Positions 5,961-7,684 of a DNA stretch of 7,684 nucleotides are shown here, piece after piece. The position numbers were made by a program, and so were the translations under genes. Every line of letters begins with the position of its first letter. Position 1 is the first letter of the stretch. The stretch spans positions 1 through 7,684 of the forward strand of contig JAADIN010000112.1 of the NCBI GenBank assembly GCA_013151315.1, in the 5' to 3' direction. The notes beneath the pieces were generated by a model. It was not told the DNA's origin, searched no databases, and worked only from the letters and a program-made list of their open reading frames with translations. Source of the DNA: Planctomycetota bacterium (GTDB taxonomy: Bacteria > Planctomycetota > Planctomycetia > Pirellulales > Lacipirellulaceae).

Positions 5961-7361
5961 CTAGCTGCTACTCCCTTCCTTCGGGGTAATGGTCAATTCT
6001 GACTCCTCAGGTTCATCCATTGTTTTCTGTCGTATCGGAATAAATCGGTCGAAAATGAACAGTCCCACGCAGCCGGTCAGACCGAACACGGCAGCGACCA
6101 CAAACGGCTGTGAGGATTGAAAATTGCTCTGGCCAGGGTCCCATAGGTAACCGGCGGTCCAGGCGAAGATCGTGCTGCCCAGCCCCGAGATAGTGATCGA
6201 ACAGCCGATGGCCGTCGCGCGCAGGTCCTCGGGCATGTGTTCCGACAGATAGCCGGCGTGAGACCATCGCATGAATTGGCGAACGAACTCGAATAGCGCA
6301 ACACAGGCGAACAATTGCCACACGATCGGACTCGACCCAATGCCGAGCCCCGTCATTGCAAAGCATCCGAGCATAATCACCGCGACGATGCCTGGGGCCC
6401 GTCGGCCGGCCAACAGCCCGACGGCCAATCCGCCAGGTATCCACATCGCAGTTCGCACAAGTTGCAGCCAGATCCAGCCGTGGTCCTCCGCGCCCGACTT
6501 GAGGCCCAATTCCTCGGCTCGATAGGGCAAGAACTGGTTGGTCGCCTGAAACACTGGGCCCCCAAGAAAGCAGAGCGTACCGACCAAAGCCCAGAAACGC
6601 GGGTTTCCGAACAGGCGTTTTAGATCCGCCATTGTTCGATCCCAGCGAGGCGATGGTTGATCCTGCGCAAAGCGGCCAGGCCGTTGTGCCCACAGACCGA
6701 CCATCGCACCGCCGACCAATTTCACGGCCACCAGGATCCAGAAGATGAATACAAAATCGCTGACCTGAGGTGTTGAGGTGGTCTGCTGAAAGGTCAGCAA
6801 CTTCTGACCGATGCCAGACCAATCGCCGTCGGGTAAGTGCGTGCCCAATTCTTGCCGATAGAGCAAGGCTCGTCCGCATAGCGGGCCCATAAAGCTTCCT
6901 ACGCCGAGCGATGCCATCATCAAGCCGTTGGAGAGCCCTTTTTTCTCCGGCCGAACCATTTGGATTAACGAGACACCGCTGATCCACAACAGGGCGCTGG
7001 TTACGCCTGACCAGAACGAAATGATCTTCACCATGTTCGGCTGAGGATCGAAGATCAACACGATCGGGATAATAGCCATGGCAATTTGAGCAAAGCACCA
7101 GACTCGCCGTTCGCCATACCGCCTCGAGAGCAATCCCGCCACAACCGGCATGAAGAACCAGGGAGTCACCTGATATTTCACAAGTTGAGAATAAATATCC
7201 GCCGGATAGGTTGGGTCGACATCGCGCAAGGCGCTAAAGTAGAGCGGCAGCAGATACTCAAGCACCGCCGCATAGAAGAAGCCGAGTATCGTCACAGGAA
7301 TAACGATCCACAGCCGGGCCGTGCCGGAATCAGGGTTCAAGTTGTCTGCTGGTTTGCTCAT
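5961..7361 (-). CDS. MFS transporter, likely sugar or sugar-acid uptake
   Basis: A 466-residue polytopic membrane protein, the usual size for the major facilitator superfamily. About twelve hydrophobic segments can be placed, near residues 16-42, 61-80, 88-105, 113-135, 145-165, 200-225, 256-275, 295-318, 325-345, 347-364, 383-405 and 417-437. A cytoplasmic-loop signature like MFS motif A lies between helices 2 and 3 (GLLSRRYGERRVW, residues 77-89). A charged central loop at about residues 226-255 separates the two six-helix halves, and the C-terminal tail is acidic and polar. ATG 7359-7361 is chosen because the hydrophilic N-terminus leads straight into helix 1; no strong Shine-Dalgarno is visible. 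It ends at TAG 5961-5963, two bases before the next gene's ATG. Its place at the head of a sugar-acid pathway suggests it imports the pathway substrate. The substrate is inferred from context only. Confidence 0.85.
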   Translation of the reverse strand: MSKPADNLNPDSGTARLWIVIPVTILGFFYAAVLEYLLPLYFSALRDVDPTYPADIYSQLVKYQVTPWFFMPVVAGLLSRRYGERRVWCFAQIAMAIIPIVLIFDPQPNMVKIISFWSGVTSALLWISGVSLIQMVRPEKKGLSNGLMMASLGVGSFMGPLCGRALLYRQELGTHLPDGDWSGIGQKLLTFQQTTSTPQVSDFVFIFWILVAVKLVGGAMVGLWAQRPGRFAQDQPSPRWDRTMADLKRLFGNPRFWALVGTLCFLGGPVFQATNQFLPYRAEELGLKSGAEDHGWIWLQLVRTAMWIPGGLAVGLLAGRRAPGIVAVIMLGCFAMTGLGIGSSPIVWQLFACVALFEFVRQFMRWSHAGYLSEHMPEDLRATAIGCSITISGLGSTIFAWTAGYLWDPGQSNFQSSQPFVVAAVFGLTGCVGLFIFDRFIPIRQKTMDEPEESELTITPKEGSSS

Positions 7362-7397
7362 GGCAATGTTTGCAACGAAAAAAGGGAGTTCAAAATT

Positions 7398-7684
7398 CTA
7401 CTTGGTCATTTGCTTGGCGTACTCGACGATCCGAGCATTGAGCTTTTGGGCATACTGCCAACTATGCTCGTCGGGTGTATAGGTGGCCGACCGAGAGTAG
7501 GCGCTCTCCTGCGGAATCACGCCTCGACGAGCTAACAGATCTTTTTCGACCTGGGCGAACAACTCAAAATTTTGCAGCGAAAAGACGATCTGTGGCAGCA
7601 CTTTTTCGAAAATCGCGACAGCCTGTTCTTCCTTGCCCGCCTTGGCAAGTTGCCAAGACTGCTGCAACAGATCGGCCATGCCGA
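7398..7684 (-). CDS. DHDPS/DapA-family lyase or aldolase, C-terminal fragment (partial at right edge)
   Basis: The frame is open to the window edge and ends at TAG 7398-7400, so about 95 C-terminal residues of what is normally a roughly 300-residue protein are visible. The Met codon at 7677-7679 is probably internal. The fragment matches the C-terminal helical part of dihydrodipicolinate-synthase-like proteins: an amphipathic helix ending in a Gly-Lys-Glu-Glu turn, then a segment reading FEKVLPQIVFSLQNFELF, then Glu-Lys-Asp-Leu-Leu-Ala-Arg-Arg-Gly-Val-Ile, the usual 'EK..L..RG' end of this family. Members are Schiff-base (class I) enzymes acting on pyruvate or 2-keto acids. In sugar-acid operons they are often 2-keto-3-deoxy-acid aldolases or 5-keto-4-deoxyglucarate dehydratases. 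The catalytic Lys and Tyr lie outside the window, so the reaction cannot be assigned. It precedes the transporter by 36 bases and is probably co-transcribed. Family call is good; function is open. Confidence 0.72.
   Translation of the reverse strand, partial: GMADLLQQSWQLAKAGKEEQAVAIFEKVLPQIVFSLQNFELFAQVEKDLLARRGVIPQESAYSRSATYTPDEHSWQYAQKLNARIVEYAKQMTK

Noticed and set aside
6013..7098. A 361-codon open frame on the minus strand, overlapping the MFS gene in another frame
   Set aside because: It is Arg-, Gly- and Ser-rich with no recognisable domain. It lies wholly inside the transporter gene, whose frame shows membrane helices and a motif A, so it is a GC-driven shadow.

Overview
The window is one uninterrupted run of minus-strand genes, read here from right to left. 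It looks like the interior of a bacterial operon for the breakdown of a sugar acid (uronate or aldonate). Gaps between genes range from a 4-base overlap to about 60 bases. I saw no regulator, RNA gene, mobile element, CRISPR array or convincing internal terminator, and no stretch over 300 bases lacks a gene. The moderate-to-high GC, together with a PhyH dioxygenase, SMP-30 lactonase and mandelate-racemase-type dehydratases in a catabolic cluster, is reminiscent of Planctomycetota or related environmental bacteria. That placement is an impression and not a demonstrated taxonomy.

Order of genes in the direction of transcription: (1) the C-terminal end of a DHDPS-family (DapA-like) lyase/aldolase, cut by the right edge; (2) a 12-helix MFS transporter; (3) an NAD-dependent epimerase/dehydratase-family dehydrogenase whose reading frame is broken by a net +1 frameshift near 5400-5421, with the true C-terminus continuing in another frame to 5118; (4) a first enolase-superfamily sugar-acid dehydratase (GTG start); (5) an SMP-30/gluconolactonase-type lactonase (GTG start); (6) a second enolase-superfamily dehydratase; (7) a phytanoyl-CoA-dioxygenase (PhyH) family Fe(II)/2-oxoglutarate oxygenase; (8) KDPG aldolase; (9) the N-terminal third of a PfkB-family 2-keto-3-deoxygluconate kinase, cut by the left edge.

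The genes fit a non-phosphorylating-to-phosphorylating route: import (MFS), oxidation at C1 to a lactone (dehydrogenase), ring opening (SMP-30), dehydration to a 2-keto-3-deoxy acid (one or both dehydratases), phosphorylation (KDG kinase) and cleavage to pyruvate plus a triose phosphate (KDPG aldolase). Three things do not fit a simple linear route. There are two dehydratases with different active-site signatures, two unrelated kinds of lyase (DHDPS-type and KDPG-type), and an oxygenase. This suggests either two converging substrates or a modified sugar that needs an oxidative step. The exact substrate cannot be read from the sequence.
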